Origin: Solirubrobacter pauli | GTDB lineage: Bacteria > Actinomycetota > Thermoleophilia > Solirubrobacterales > Solirubrobacteraceae | Direction of reading: 5' to 3' | NCBI RefSeq assembly: GCF_003633755.1 | Contig: NZ_RBIL01000002.1 | Coordinates: forward strand, 1,116,001 to 1,180,000 | Length of the DNA stretch: 64,000 nucleotides | In this document: positions 33,718 through 43,672 of the stretch, piece after piece | Numbering within the stretch: position 1 is the first letter of the stretch | Layout of the letters: the number at the start of each line of letters is the position of its first letter | Position numbers and translations under genes: made by a program | Notes under the pieces: generated by a model | What the model was told of the DNA's origin: nothing | The model's input: only the letters and a program-made list of their open reading frames with translations | The model's database searches: none

Positions 33718-35225
33718 ACGTCCTCGTCGTCGGCGGCGGGCACAACGGCCTCGTGGCCGCTCTCCACGTCGCGCGCGGCGGCGCCGACGTGACCGTGCTC
33801 GAGCACGCCGACCGGATCGGCGGCGCGGCCACCTCCGTCGAGTGCACGCTGCCGGGCTTCGTCCACGACTCGTGCGCGGCGTTCCTGCCGATGGCGGCCG
33901 TGTCGCCGGCGATGCGCGAGCTCGGCCTGGACGTCGACTGGGTGAACCCCGACACGGTGCTCGCGCACCCGTTCGACGACGGCACGGCGATCGCGCTGCA
34001 CCGCGACGTGGACCGCACGGTCGAGTCGCTCGGCGCCGCCGGACCCGGCTGGGCCCGCGCGATGCAGCAGCTGCTGCCGCACGCGTCCGCGATCGCCGAG
34101 GCCGTGCTCGGCCGGCTGCCGCCCGTGCGCGCCGGGACACGGGTCGCGCTCGGGCTCAACCGCGATCTGGTCGAGTGGGCGCGCCGGCTGCTCGGCTCGG
34201 CCGAGGCGCTCGGGCTGGACCTGTTCGACGGCGACCGCCGGGCGACCGCGTGGCTGTCCGGCTCGGCGCAGCACAGCGGCCTGCCGCCGACCGCGGCGCT
34301 CAGCGGCGCGTTCGGGATGCTGCTGCAGCTGACCGGCCACAGCCACGGCTGGCTGCTGCCGCGTGGCGGTGTACAAGCGCTGACCGACGCGCTCGTCCGT
34401 GAGGCGACCGCCGCGGGCGCGACGCTGCGCACCGGCGCGTCGGTCGAGCGGATCCGGCTGCGCGGCGGCCGCGTCGTCGGCGTCCAGCTCCGCGGCGGGG
34501 AGGAGGTCGCGGGCGACGCGATCATCTCGACCGTCTCGGCCACGGTCCTCGCGCGGATGCTCCCGGAGGGCGCGCTGCCCGGCCGGCTCGAGCGGCGGCT
34601 GAAGGTCTGGCGCGCGGGCACGGCGCCGTTCAAGCTCGACTACGCGCTGGCCGGGCCGATGCCGTGGACGGCGGCGGAGCCGCGCACGTCCGGCGTGGTG
34701 CACCTCGCCGGCCCGCTCGAGGACCTGGTGCGCGCGGCGGACACCGCCCGCCGCGGCGAGGTGCCCGAGCGGCCCGCGCTGGTGGTCGGCCAGCAGTCCC
34801 TGCACGATCCGACCCGCGCGCCCGCCGGCCGGCACACCCTCTACGTGTACGGGCACGTGCCCGCGCGCTACGAGCCGTCCGACGACGAGGTCGTCGCCCG
34901 GATCGAAGCGCAGCTCGACCGCTTCGCCCCGGGGTGGCGGTCGCTCGTGCTGGCCCGGGCGCAGCGCTCCCCGGCGCAGACCGAGGCGGAGAACCCGAGC
35001 TTGGTCGGCGGCGATCTGGCGGGCGGCTCCTACGAGATCGACCAGCAGCTCGTCTTCCGCCCGGCGCCGTCCCTGTCGAGGTACAAGACCCCGATCGACG
35101 GGCTCTACATGGCCGGGGCGTCGACCCACCCGGGCGGCGCCGTCCACGGCATGAGTGGCCGCGGCGCCGCCCAGGCGCTCCTGCGCGCTCGGCGCGTCCG
35201 GTCGCTGCTACCGCACCCGGCGTAG
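33714..35225 (+). CDS. FAD-dependent oxidoreductase, phytoene-desaturase/carotenoid family
   Basis: 503 residues. N-terminal FAD site [22 protein letters not shown], then [20 protein letters not shown], a substrate domain, and the C-terminal FAD motif [20 protein letters not shown]. This is the CrtI/retinol-saturase-like group that desaturates or isomerises polyenes; no other carotenoid gene is near. The start appears to be CTG at 33714: GAGGAG lies five bases upstream, CTG overlaps the previous TGA, and no ATG or GTG is available before the FAD motif. Confidence 0.82.
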   Translation: MNVLVVGGGHNGLVAALHVARGGADVTVLEHADRIGGAATSVECTLPGFVHDSCAAFLPMAAVSPAMRELGLDVDWVNPDTVLAHPFDDGTAIALHRDVDRTVESLGAAGPGWARAMQQLLPHASAIAEAVLGRLPPVRAGTRVALGLNRDLVEWARRLLGSAEALGLDLFDGDRRATAWLSGSAQHSGLPPTAALSGAFGMLLQLTGHSHGWLLPRGGVQALTDALVREATAAGATLRTGASVERIRLRGGRVVGVQLRGGEEVAGDAIISTVSATVLARMLPEGALPGRLERRLKVWRAGTAPFKLDYALAGPMPWTAAEPRTSGVVHLAGPLEDLVRAADTARRGEVPERPALVVGQQSLHDPTRAPAGRHTLYVYGHVPARYEPSDDEVVARIEAQLDRFAPGWRSLVLARAQRSPAQTEAENPSLVGGDLAGGSYEIDQQLVFRPAPSLSRYKTPIDGLYMAGASTHPGGAVHGMSGRGAAQALLRARRVRSLLPHPA

Positions 35226-37322
35226 CACGCGGAGCGTCCGCCCGGTCAGGACGGTCGTCCCGCCGCCCTCGAGCTCCTCGTCCACGCCGTCCGTCGCCAG
35301 CTCGGTCCGCCAGGCCTGGCCCAGCTCGGGGTCGAGCCCGAACTCGACGCCCTCGTGGTGCGCGTTGACCAGCACCAGGAACGAGTCAGAGCGCTGCGGC
35401 GTGCCGTCCTCGAGCGGCTCCACCTCGCGGCCGTTGAGGAAGATCGCGAGCGACTTGTGGTGCCCGTTGTCCCAGTCGCCGTGGCCCATGGCCTGGCCGT
35501 CGGGGCGCAGCCACTCGACGTCGGCGAGGCCCGATCCGCTGCGCGACTCGCCGCTGAAGAAGCGCCGGCGCGCGAACACCGGCTCCTCGCGGCGCAGCTT
35601 GATCACGCGGCGCGTGAACGCGAGCAGGTCCTCGTCCACGCCGTCCCAGTCGTACCAGGAGATCTCGTTGTCCTGGCACCAGCCGTTGTTGTTGCCGCCC
35701 TGCGTGCGGCCCAGCTCGTCGCCGCCGAGCAGCATCGGCACGCCCTGGGAGAGCAGCATCGTGGCCAGCAGGTTGCGCTGCTGGCGGGCACGGAGCGCAT
35801 TGACCTCGGCGTCGTCCGTCTCGCCCTCGGCGCCGCAGTTCCACGAGCGGTTGTCGTTCGCCCCGTCCTGGTTGTCCTCCAGGTTGGCCTCGTTGTGCTT
35901 GTCGTTGTAGGAGACGAGGTCGCGCAGCGTGAAGCCGTCGTGGGCGGTGACGAAGTTGATCGACGCGCTCGGGTGGCGGCCGTCGTCTGCGTACAGGTCC
36001 GCGGAGCCGGAGAAGCGGCCGGCGAACGTCGCCAGCGGCAGCTCGCCGCGCCAGAAGTCGCGCATGTCGTCGCGGTACTCGCCGTTCCACTCGCTCCACA
36101 GCACGGGGAAGTTGCCGACCTGGTAGCCGCCCGGCCCGACGTCCCACGGCTCGGCGATCAGCTTGACCTGGGAGAGGATCGGGTCCTGGTGGATCGTGTC
36201 CAGGAAGCCGGACAGGCGGTCGCCCTCGTGCAGGCCACGGGCGAGCGCCGCGGCGAGGTCGAAGCGGAACCCGTCCACGTGGCAGTCGAGCGCGAAGTAG
36301 CGCAGCGAGTCCATGATCAGCCGCAGCACCTGCGGATGCGTCGGGTCGAGGCTGTTGCCGGTGCCCGTGTAGTCGTGGAAGAAGCGCGGGTCCTCGGCGC
36401 TGCGGTAGTACGCGGCGGAGTCGACGCCCTTGAACGACAGCGTCGGGCCGAGGTGGTTGCCCTCCGCCGTGTGGTTGAAGACGACGTCGAGGATCACCTC
36501 GATCCCCGCGGCGTGCAGCGCCTTGACCATGTCCTTGAACTCGGCGACCTGCTCGCCGCGCGAGCCGGCCGCGCTGTACGGGCCGTGCGGCGCGAGGAAC
36601 CCGATCGACGCGTAGCCCCAGTAGTTCGTGAGTCCGCGGTCGGCGAGGAAGCTCTCGTCGATGAAGTGGTGCACCGGCAGCAGCTCGATGGCCGTCACGC
36701 CGAGCGACTTGAGGTAGTCGATGATCGCGGGCGTCGCGAGACCGGCGTACGTGCCGCGCAGCTCCTCGGGCACGTCCGGGTGCGTCATCGTCAGCCCGCG
36801 CACGTGCGCCTCGTAGATGACCGTGTCCGTCCACGGGGTGCGCGGCCAGACGTCGTCACCCCAGTCGTAGCGCTCGTCGACAACGACCGACTTCGGCATC
36901 GCGGTCGCGCTGTCGCTGTCCTCGCGGTGCAGGTCGGCGTCGTCGCCGCTCCCGGCCTGGTACGGCAGCAGCGTCGGTCCGTCCCAGTCGACCGTGCCGT
37001 CGATCGCCTTCGCGTACGGGTCCAGCAGCAGCTTCGCCGGGTTGAAGCGATGCCCGTTCGCCGGGTCCCACGGCCCGTGGACGCGGTAGCCGTAGCGCTG
37101 GCCGGGGCGGATGCCCTCGAGGAAGCCATGCCACTGTTGCGCGGTCCGCTCGACGAGGTCCAGCCGGGTCTCGGCGCCGTCGTCGTCGAACAGGCACAGC
37201 TCGACCCGCTCGGCGCTCGGCGCCCACAGCGAGAAGTTCGTGCCCTTGGCGTCGGCGTGCGCGCCCTGGGGGAATGGTCGGCCCGCGAGGACCTTGACGG
37301 CAAGCGCCGCGGAAGTGGACAT
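35208..37322 (-). CDS. glgX: glycogen debranching enzyme GlgX
   Basis: 704 residues, full GlgX length. An N-terminal CBM48 ([32 protein letters not shown]) precedes a GH13 barrel: [13 protein letters not shown], nucleophile region [12 protein letters not shown] (about 348), acid [32 protein letters not shown] and [14 protein letters not shown]. It removes alpha-1,6 branches from phosphorylase-limited glycogen. AGGAG lies five bases before the ATG. With GH15 at 30357 and phosphoketolase at 48022 it points to active storage-glucan use. Confidence 0.95.
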   Translation of the reverse strand: MSTSAALAVKVLAGRPFPQGAHADAKGTNFSLWAPSAERVELCLFDDDGAETRLDLVERTAQQWHGFLEGIRPGQRYGYRVHGPWDPANGHRFNPAKLLLDPYAKAIDGTVDWDGPTLLPYQAGSGDDADLHREDSDSATAMPKSVVVDERYDWGDDVWPRTPWTDTVIYEAHVRGLTMTHPDVPEELRGTYAGLATPAIIDYLKSLGVTAIELLPVHHFIDESFLADRGLTNYWGYASIGFLAPHGPYSAAGSRGEQVAEFKDMVKALHAAGIEVILDVVFNHTAEGNHLGPTLSFKGVDSAAYYRSAEDPRFFHDYTGTGNSLDPTHPQVLRLIMDSLRYFALDCHVDGFRFDLAAALARGLHEGDRLSGFLDTIHQDPILSQVKLIAEPWDVGPGGYQVGNFPVLWSEWNGEYRDDMRDFWRGELPLATFAGRFSGSADLYADDGRHPSASINFVTAHDGFTLRDLVSYNDKHNEANLEDNQDGANDNRSWNCGAEGETDDAEVNALRARQQRNLLATMLLSQGVPMLLGGDELGRTQGGNNNGWCQDNEISWYDWDGVDEDLLAFTRRVIKLRREEPVFARRRFFSGESRSGSGLADVEWLRPDGQAMGHGDWDNGHHKSLAIFLNGREVEPLEDGTPQRSDSFLVLVNAHHEGVEFGLDPELGQAWRTELATDGVDEELEGGGTTVLTGRTLRVLRRVR

Positions 37323-37422
37323 GATGCTCCTGAGGGGAATTTCGGGTTCAGGCCACTCCCGTTGGGGGAAGCGGCCCGCCCGATCTACCCAGCGCAGCGG
37401 GATTTCATGGCTTGCCCGCCGC

Positions 37423-38214
37423 TCAGGGCGTGACGGTCTTGATCAGGCCGCCGTCGATCAGGTAGTCGGAGCCGGTCACGTTCGCGGTGCGGGGCGACGC
37501 CAGCAGCGCCACCAGCGTCGCGACCTCCTCCGGCGTCGAGAACCGCCCGGTCGGGATCCCGCCCGCGACCGTCTGCGACCGCACGGTCTCGGGATCGGTG
37601 CCGCTGGCCGCGGCGATCGTGGCGGCGACGCCGTGCTCGCCCAGCCACAGGTCGGTGGCGACCGGGCCGGGGGAGACGCTGTTGACGCGGATGCCCTTCG
37701 GCGCGAGCTCCTGGGAGAGCGCCTTGGCGAGGTTCCCGAGCGCCGCCTTGGCCGCGCCGTAGTCGATCACGCCGCCGTCGGGCTGGAAGAACGCGTTGAC
37801 CGAGCCGACGTTGACGATCGCCCCCGGCGCGGAGCGGCCGAGCATGTCGGCCACCGCCGCCCGCGTCGCGCGCAGGGCCGCGTAGAAGTTCAGCTCCATC
37901 GACGCCGCGAAGTCGGCGTCGGTCAGCGCCAGGAAGCCCTCGAGGCGCACGCGCGCGGCGCCCACGTTGTTGACGAGCACGTCCACCCGCCCGTGCGTCG
38001 CGACCGCATGCCCGACCAGCGCGCCCGGGCCGTCCGCCGTGGACAGGTCCACGGCGAACGGCGTCACGCGGTCCAGGCCGGTCAGCGAGCGCACGTCGCG
38101 CGCGCCGGCCACGACCTGCGCGCCTTCAGCGGCGAGCGTCTCGACGACCGCGCGCCCGATGCCCTTGCTCGCCCCGGTGACGACGCACACCTGGTCCTGC
38201 AGTTGGAGGTCCAT
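37423..38214 (-). CDS. SDR family oxidoreductase
   Basis: 263 residues, a classical short-chain dehydrogenase: [25 protein letters not shown], catalytic Ser in VNVGSVNAF, Tyr-Lys in [25 protein letters not shown] and the closing [12 protein letters not shown]. Gln/Asp pattern after the second strand (AGARDVRSL) is compatible with NADP(H). Substrate unknown. It lies upstream of GlgX on the same strand with a 100-base gap that shows no gene. Confidence 0.9.
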   Translation of the reverse strand: MDLQLQDQVCVVTGASKGIGRAVVETLAAEGAQVVAGARDVRSLTGLDRVTPFAVDLSTADGPGALVGHAVATHGRVDVLVNNVGAARVRLEGFLALTDADFAASMELNFYAALRATRAAVADMLGRSAPGAIVNVGSVNAFFQPDGGVIDYGAAKAALGNLAKALSQELAPKGIRVNSVSPGPVATDLWLGEHGVAATIAAASGTDPETVRSQTVAGGIPTGRFSTPEEVATLVALLASPRTANVTGSDYLIDGGLIKTVTP

Positions 38215-38385
38215 GCGCGACGTATACCGGTTCGCGATGAGCGGGTCAGCTCACGTCGTCGTGGTGGAGCGACGCCCGCCGTCGGTCAGCGACCTCGTAC
38301 CGGAACGGCCCGGGCGGCGGCAGGCGCGAGCAGCGCGGCGGCGAGCGCCGCGCCCACGATCTGGTGAATCACGCGGCCGCACGCT

Positions 38386-39792
38386 ATGGATGTGGCGGTG
38401 AGCACCGGTCACGGGGTTGGGAAGCCGTTCTCTGAGTCGCGAGCCTTCGCGCTGCAGCGCGCGTTCTACGCGGAGGCCTCGGGCGAGGCGTTCGCGGAGA
38501 TCCCGCACCAGGTCGTCGACAACCCGTTCGTGTCGTCCGCGTACGCGCGCGTGGTGGTCGGCTTCCTGCGCGACTGCGCCCGCGGCGCGCTGGACCTCGA
38601 CGAGCCGCTGTACGTGGTCGAGCTCGGGGCGGGAGCGGGGCGGTTCGCGCACGGGTTCATGCGCGAGCTGGCCGACTGGACCGCCGCGCTGCCCTTCGCG
38701 CTGCCGCCGATCGTGTACGTGCTGACCGACCTCGGCGACCGCATGCTCGAGGAATGGGACGCGCACCCGGCGTTCGCCGGCGACCGGTTCGACTTCGCGC
38801 GCTTCGACGTCGAGACCGACTCCACGCTGCGGCTGCGCCGGCGGGGCGTGACGCTCGAGCGGCTCGCGAACCCGCTCGTCGTGATCGCCAACTACCTGTT
38901 CGACAGCGTTCCCGTCGACGCGTTCGCGTTCGGCGGCGGGGCGATCGAGGAGTGCCTGCTGGCGGTGGACGGCCAGGACGTCCCGTCGATGGAGCTGCGC
39001 TGGTCGCGCCGCGCCGTCGGGCCGGACCACTACGGCGAGCCGGACCTGGACGCGCTGCTCGAGCACTACCGGACGACGTTGGGCGACACGGTGGTGACGA
39101 TCCCGCGGGTCGGGATCGACTGCCTCCGCCGGCTGCGCGCGCTCGCGGACGATCGCCTGCTCGTGCTCGTCGGGGACAAGGCGCACGCCACCGAGGCCTC
39201 GCTCGCGCACGGGTCCGAGCCCGAGCTCGACCGCCACGGCGGCAGCTTCTCGGTGATGGTCAACGTCCACGCGCTCGGCTGGTACGCGCGCCGCCACGGC
39301 GGGGACCTGCTGCACGGCGGAGACCGGCACGTCGCGGTCGCCGCCGCCGCGCTGCTGCTCGGCGGCGAGCATCCCGAGACGCGCCTCGCCTACGCGGACG
39401 CGATCGAGCGCTTCAGCCCGCAGGACCTGTCGTTCCTGGCCGAGGGCGTCGAGCAGGCGGCCGAGCACCTGTCGGTGGCGGAGCTGGTCGCGCTGCTGCG
39501 GCTGAGCGGCTGGGACGCGTCGACGCTGCTGGGCGTCGCGAGCGCGTTGCGGACGCAGGCGGCGGAAGCCGATCCGGCCGCGCAGCGGGACCTCCTCCAC
39601 GCGCTGCACGAGACGTACGCCCGGCACGTCTTCGTGCCGGGGGAGGAGGACCTGCCGTTCGCGCTCGGCCTGCTGGCGTTCGAGCTGGACGCCCTCGAGG
39701 ACGCGATCCGGTTCTTCGAGGCGTCGCTCGCGGAGCACGGCCCGGACGACGCCACGCAGCGCAACCTCGACCTCTGCCGCGGCCTGCTCTAG
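38386..39792 (+). CDS. SAM-dependent methyltransferase-like protein with helical C-terminus
   Basis: 468 residues. The SAM-binding motif I is VVELGAGAGRFAHGFMREL, followed by VYVLTDLGDRMLEEW and NPLVVIANYLFDSVPVDAF, a layout close to the MidA/NDUFAF7-like group. The last 150 residues are helical and TPR-like (LPFALGLLAFELDALEDAIR, FFEASLAEHGPDDATQRNL). Such proteins methylate other proteins or small molecules; target unknown. The start may be ATG at 38386 or GTG at 38398. Confidence 0.7.
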   Translation: MDVAVSTGHGVGKPFSESRAFALQRAFYAEASGEAFAEIPHQVVDNPFVSSAYARVVVGFLRDCARGALDLDEPLYVVELGAGAGRFAHGFMRELADWTAALPFALPPIVYVLTDLGDRMLEEWDAHPAFAGDRFDFARFDVETDSTLRLRRRGVTLERLANPLVVIANYLFDSVPVDAFAFGGGAIEECLLAVDGQDVPSMELRWSRRAVGPDHYGEPDLDALLEHYRTTLGDTVVTIPRVGIDCLRRLRALADDRLLVLVGDKAHATEASLAHGSEPELDRHGGSFSVMVNVHALGWYARRHGGDLLHGGDRHVAVAAAALLLGGEHPETRLAYADAIERFSPQDLSFLAEGVEQAAEHLSVAELVALLRLSGWDASTLLGVASALRTQAAEADPAAQRDLLHALHETYARHVFVPGEEDLPFALGLLAFELDALEDAIRFFEASLAEHGPDDATQRNLDLCRGLL

Positions 39793-39914
39793 ACGCGCAC
39801 CAGCTCGCCGGCCGGGCCGAACGCGATCGCGTCGGCGAGACGCCGCACGTCCGGTTCCTCGCCATGCGGACCGTCGCCGAGGCCCTCGACGGCGTGCGCT
39901 GACGTTCGCTTCAC
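39789..39914 (-). CDS. possible small protein (41 aa)
   Basis: GTG to TAG gives MKRTSAHAVEGLGDGPHGEE followed by PDVRRLADAIAFGPAGELVRV. The stop shares CTAG with the convergent methyltransferase gene, a junction also used at 30357-30360. No ribosome binding site is visible and the opposite strand is open too, so this is only a candidate. The remaining 39915-39975 shows no gene. Confidence 0.25.
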   Translation of the reverse strand: MKRTSAHAVEGLGDGPHGEEPDVRRLADAIAFGPAGELVRV

Positions 39915-39975
39915 GACAAGTCGCTCTTCGCTCTACGAGTAGCCGCGAGGGGGCGCTCCTTGCATCATCGCCTCG

Positions 39976-40749
39976 GTGAAGTCCCTGCTCGCGCTCGATC
40001 CCGACCTCGGTCGTCTGCTGTCCCACGACCGGCTCGCGGCGGCGAAGCGTGAGCTGCAGGTGCGCCAGCAGCGGCTCGACGTGGGGCCGTGGGACGGCGC
40101 GCGGCTGGTCGCCGCGCCCGGGACCATCGGCCTGCTGATCGTCGACGGCGTGCTCGCCCGCGAGGTCGTGCTCGAGGACACGGTCAGCACCGACCTGCTC
40201 GGGCCCGGCGACATCGTCCGCCCGTGGCAGCACCACGCGACGCCGTCGCTGGTGGCGGCCGAGACGCGCTGGAACGTGCTGGCGACGCTGTGGGTGGCGG
40301 TGCTCGGCAACGGGCTGTCGGCCGCGCTCACGCGCTTCCCGGAGGTGTCCGTGACGATCGTCGAGCGGCTCGGCGAGGCCGCCGTGCGCAGCTCGGTGAC
40401 GCAGGCGATCGCCCATCTGAACCGCGTCGACCGGCGGCTGCTCGCGCTCTTCTGGCACCTCGCGGAGCGCTGGGGGCGCGTCACCACCGAAGGGGTCGTG
40501 ATCCCGCTCGCGCTCTCGCACCGGCTGCTCGGCGAGCTCGTCGGCGCGCGCCGGCCGACGGTCTCCAGCGCGCTCAGCGACCTCGCACGCGAGGGGACGC
40601 TCCTGCGCCGTGCCGACGCCACCTGGCTGCTCACGGGGGAGCCGGCGACCGGGGACCCATCGCAGGCGATCGAGCTGGTCCGCCAGCGCCGGCGGCTCAT
40701 CCCCGCCGACGGTCAGCCGCGCAGCGTGGCGCTCGGCGTCTTCCCGTAG
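39976..40749 (+). CDS. Crp/Fnr family transcriptional regulator
   Basis: 257 residues. A cyclic-nucleotide-binding-type jelly roll (LVAAPGTIGLLIVDGVLARE, DLLGPGDIVRPWQ) is followed by a dimer helix and a Crp HTH (PLALSHRLLGELVGARRPTVSSALSDLAREG). The phosphate-binding cassette of cAMP receptors is not evident and there are no Fnr cysteines, so the ligand is unknown. Its last 37 bases overlap the convergent AraC gene. Confidence 0.85.
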   Translation: MKSLLALDPDLGRLLSHDRLAAAKRELQVRQQRLDVGPWDGARLVAAPGTIGLLIVDGVLAREVVLEDTVSTDLLGPGDIVRPWQHHATPSLVAAETRWNVLATLWVAVLGNGLSAALTRFPEVSVTIVERLGEAAVRSSVTQAIAHLNRVDRRLLALFWHLAERWGRVTTEGVVIPLALSHRLLGELVGARRPTVSSALSDLAREGTLLRRADATWLLTGEPATGDPSQAIELVRQRRRLIPADGQPRSVALGVFP

Positions 40750-41648
40750 GCGATCCGGTACTGGCGGGAGAAGCGGCTGGGCGTCGCGAAGCCCCAGCGC
40801 AGCGCCACGTCGGTCACCGTCAGGCCGTCGGGCGTGCCGTCGAGCAGCTGCTGGTGCGCGTGCTGCAGTCGCACCCGGCGCAGGTAGGCCGTCGGCGTGG
40901 TGTCCAGGTGGCGGCGGAACGCGAGCTGGATCGCGCGCGGCGTCACGTGCGCGGCGCGGGCGATCGCGGCCGTGCCGATGTCCAGCTCCGGGTTGCTCTC
41001 GATGAACGCGATCGCGCGGCGCAGCGTCTCGGGGTGCGCGTCCCGGCGGTCGTCGATGCTGGGCTCGCTGACGGCGGTGTTGGGGAACACGGCCAGCGCG
41101 GTGGTGGCGAGCAGCCGGGCGGCCGAGCCGAGCACGAGCGGCGCGCCTGCGCTCGGCGGGTCGGCGAGCAGGTCGTCGACGAAGCGGGCGGCGAGGCGCC
41201 AGCGGCGGCCCTCGCCGGCGCGCGGCGTCATCGAGGCGAAGCGCGGCTCGCCGTCGGCGATCTCCGACAGCAGCGCACGCGAGACGCTCATCGTCCGTGC
41301 GCGGATGTTCTGCGTGCGGCAGGCGTGCCCCGCGCCGCCGGGGCTGCCGATGAACACGTCCCCGGCGACGTAGCGGTCCACGTGGGTGCCGCGGTCGGCC
41401 TCGAACGCGCCGTCGACGAGGGTGTTGATGAGCACGTCGCCGTGGCTCAGCATCCGGTAGCGCATCGTCCCGGGCAGGGCGGCGTCGGTCGACGCGAAGC
41501 GGCCCGCGTCGGTGCGGATGAGCTCGAGCCCGAAGGACCCGGGCTCGGTGTGCTTGAGCAGCAGGCGGCTGCCGTAGGTCTGGGTCAGGAAGGCCTGCGC
41601 CTCGTCGACGTCGTCGATGCGCAGGTCGATGCGGGTGGGTGTGTCCAT
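40713..41648 (-). CDS. AraC family transcriptional regulator
   Basis: 311 residues. An N-terminal AraC-binding-like domain (DDVDEAQAFLTQTYGSR, GDVFIGSPGGAGHACRTQN) precedes the double HTH: IGTAAIARAAHVTPRAIQLA and VTDVALRWGFATPSRFSRQY followed by RIAYGKTPSATLR. This domain type is common in regulators of aromatic or hydrocarbon catabolism. The ATG at 41648 is 65 bases from the divergent hypothetical gene, a possible target. Confidence 0.9.
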   Translation of the reverse strand: MDTPTRIDLRIDDVDEAQAFLTQTYGSRLLLKHTEPGSFGLELIRTDAGRFASTDAALPGTMRYRMLSHGDVLINTLVDGAFEADRGTHVDRYVAGDVFIGSPGGAGHACRTQNIRARTMSVSRALLSEIADGEPRFASMTPRAGEGRRWRLAARFVDDLLADPPSAGAPLVLGSAARLLATTALAVFPNTAVSEPSIDDRRDAHPETLRRAIAFIESNPELDIGTAAIARAAHVTPRAIQLAFRRHLDTTPTAYLRRVRLQHAHQQLLDGTPDGLTVTDVALRWGFATPSRFSRQYRIAYGKTPSATLRG

Positions 41649-41713
41649 GGTGCGGCCGTGCAGCTTGCCGCGTGATGGTCGAGAGTGCACCCGAATGGGG
41701 AGAATTTGGCGCG

Positions 41714-42088
41714 ATGAGTGAGGATCAGGCGATCGAGACCGCAGGCAAGATGTCGGAGGCGCTGGAGACGCTCGAGCGCGCTCGCGGCCATCTCTACTCG
41801 TTCCACCAGCTCGTCGGCGAGGCGGACTTCGCGCTCGACGACGTGCTCGAAGGGCTGCGCGCGGCCGGGCGGTCGGAGCTGGCCGACGCGCTCGAGCGTG
41901 ACCTGGTCGGGCGCGACGTGCTCGAAGGGCGCTGGACGTTCCAGATCATGGAGGAGTTCGACGACGGCTACTGGTCGGTGTTCCGGGACTTCGAGCGCCG
42001 CGTGCGCGACGAGCTCACCGGCGGGCGCCGGCACGTCTACGAGGCGCGCCTGAAGGCCGAGCGCCAGGGCACTACGGACGCGGGCTGA
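41714..42088 (+). CDS. conserved-looking hypothetical protein (124 aa)
   Basis: 124 residues, acidic and helical: MSEDQAIETAGKMSEALETL, ARGHLYSFHQLVGEADFALD, LVGRDVLEGRWTFQIMEEFD and DDGYWSVFRDFERRVRDELT. The aromatic-rich stretch WTFQIMEEFDDGYW looks conserved, and I have an impression of similar actinobacterial proteins, but no function is known to me. It overlaps the convergent PolX gene by 17 bases. Confidence 0.65.
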   Translation: MSEDQAIETAGKMSEALETLERARGHLYSFHQLVGEADFALDDVLEGLRAAGRSELADALERDLVGRDVLEGRWTFQIMEEFDDGYWSVFRDFERRVRDELTGGRRHVYEARLKAERQGTTDAG

Positions 42089-43655
42089 GCAGTCGCGTGT
42101 TGACCACGTCCGCGGCGGTCGCGCCGCCGCGGCGAGCGGTGTGGACCGCGTAGGTCATCCCGGCGAGACCGTCGATCGAGTGCGCGTCGGTCGAGCAGAC
42201 GATCTTGACCCCGGCCGTGAGCGCCGCGCGCACGTGGGTCCCGCTCAGGTCAAGCCGGGGTGACAGGCCGTTGACCTCGAGCGCGACGTCGTGCGCGCGC
42301 GCAACCGCGTAGATGTGCTCGAGGTCGAGCGCGTTCTCGGGCCGGCGGCCGATGATCCGGCCCTTGGGGTGGCTGAGGCAGCTGACGGCCGGATGCTGGA
42401 GCGCAGCCTCCACGCGCTTGGTCATCTCGGTGCGCGGCATCCGCTGGCCGCCGTGCACGCTGGCCTGGACCCAGTCGAGCTCGGCGAGCACGTCGTCGGG
42501 GAGGTCGAGCCGGCCGTCGGGCAGGATGTCGCACTCGATCCCGCGCAGGACGCGGAACGGCGCGAGGCGCTCGTTGGCGGCGGCGATCTCCTCGCCCTGG
42601 CGGCGCACGTCGTCCGGGGTGAGGCCGCGCACGGCGCCGACGGCGGGCGTGTGGTCGCAGATCGCGAGGTAGTCGTAGCCGCGGTCGCGCGCGGCGCGGC
42701 CCATCTCCTCGACGCTGAAGCGCCCGTCGGACCAGGTCGTGTGGGTGTGCAGGTCGCCGCGGATGTCGGCCTCGGTGAGCAGCGGCGGCGGCGCGCCGGC
42801 GAACGGCGCCTCGCGCAGCTCCGGCGGCAGCCACGGCCGACCGAGCCGGCGGTAGACCTCGGCCTCGCTCGGCGCGTCGGGCAGCGGGCCCAGCGCGGCC
42901 ACGTACTCGGGTGAGCCGGTGGCTTGCAGCAGCGCGGTGCCGAACCGCTCGGGCGGCGCGGTGTGCAGCTCGACCGGCACGCCCTCGATCGTCAGGCCGC
43001 AGCGCTCCTCGACCATGGCGACGATCTGCGGAAGCGCCGCGAACCGCTCGACGGCGTCGGGCGCGGAGGTCACCACCGCCAGGTGCCGCGGCGAGTCGTG
43101 CCACCGGCGGACGTCCCCGGCGGCCTCGCCGCCGAGCGCCTCGGCGATGCCGCTCACGAGCGCCCGGGCGCGGTTGAGCAGCAGGCCGGGCCGGCGCGGC
43201 GCGTCCTGCTCGAGCGCGGCCACGATGCGCGCCTCGGTCTTCGGGCCGACGCCGGGCACGTCGCGCAGGCGGCCGTTGGCCACCGCGTCCCGGAACGCCT
43301 CGGGCGTGCGCACGTCCAGCGCCTTGGCGAGCTCCATCGAGCGCTTCGTAGTCAGCCCCAGGAACCGGCCGAGCCCGATCAGCCCAGGCGAGAGCTCGCG
43401 CTCGAGCGCCTCCAGCTCGGCGATCCGGCCCGTCTCGACCAGCTCGCGCAGCCGCCCCTCGATGCCGGGCCCGATCCCGCGCAGCTCGCGCACCCGGCCG
43501 TTGCGGACGAGGCGTTCCACCGGAACCGGCGCCGAGCGGATCATCTCGGCCGCACGACGGTACGCGCGCGGCTGGTACGCGTTCGCGTCGGCGAGCTCGA
43601 GCAGGGTTGCGAACGCCTCGAGCTGGTCGGCGAGGGCGGCGTTGTCCACCCGCAC
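42072..43655 (-). CDS. polX: PolX-like protein: degenerate polymerase domain, intact PHP nuclease
   Basis: 527 residues. Helix-hairpin-helix segments (LRGIGPGIEGRLRELV, VPGVGPKTEARIVAAL) lead to a Pol-beta-like core, then a PHP phosphoesterase with GDLHTHTTWSDG (300-311), AICDHTP, GIECDIL, VQASVHGG, SHPKGRIIGRRP and STDAHSIDG, whose metal ligands appear complete. In the core, where family X polymerases have GS-x-RR-x6-D-x-D, this protein has GDVRRWHDSPRHLAVV (180-195), and the third Asp (VDL) is Glu in GVPVELH. Polymerase activity is therefore unlikely; 3'-5' nuclease or AP-site processing is expected. GTG starts at 43655 or 43649. Confidence 0.85.
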   Translation of the reverse strand: MRVDNAALADQLEAFATLLELADANAYQPRAYRRAAEMIRSAPVPVERLVRNGRVRELRGIGPGIEGRLRELVETGRIAELEALERELSPGLIGLGRFLGLTTKRSMELAKALDVRTPEAFRDAVANGRLRDVPGVGPKTEARIVAALEQDAPRRPGLLLNRARALVSGIAEALGGEAAGDVRRWHDSPRHLAVVTSAPDAVERFAALPQIVAMVEERCGLTIEGVPVELHTAPPERFGTALLQATGSPEYVAALGPLPDAPSEAEVYRRLGRPWLPPELREAPFAGAPPPLLTEADIRGDLHTHTTWSDGRFSVEEMGRAARDRGYDYLAICDHTPAVGAVRGLTPDDVRRQGEEIAAANERLAPFRVLRGIECDILPDGRLDLPDDVLAELDWVQASVHGGQRMPRTEMTKRVEAALQHPAVSCLSHPKGRIIGRRPENALDLEHIYAVARAHDVALEVNGLSPRLDLSGTHVRAALTAGVKIVCSTDAHSIDGLAGMTYAVHTARRGGATAADVVNTRLLSPRP

Positions 43656-43672
43656 ACATTAGGGTTGGAGGC

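Noticed and set aside
38286-38372. 28-residue ORF on minus strand (MIHQIVGAALAAALLAPAAA...)
   Set aside because: It looks like an isolated signal peptide, starts 13 bases from the divergent methyltransferase start and has no ribosome binding site. Alanine-rich frames of this kind arise by chance at this GC content.
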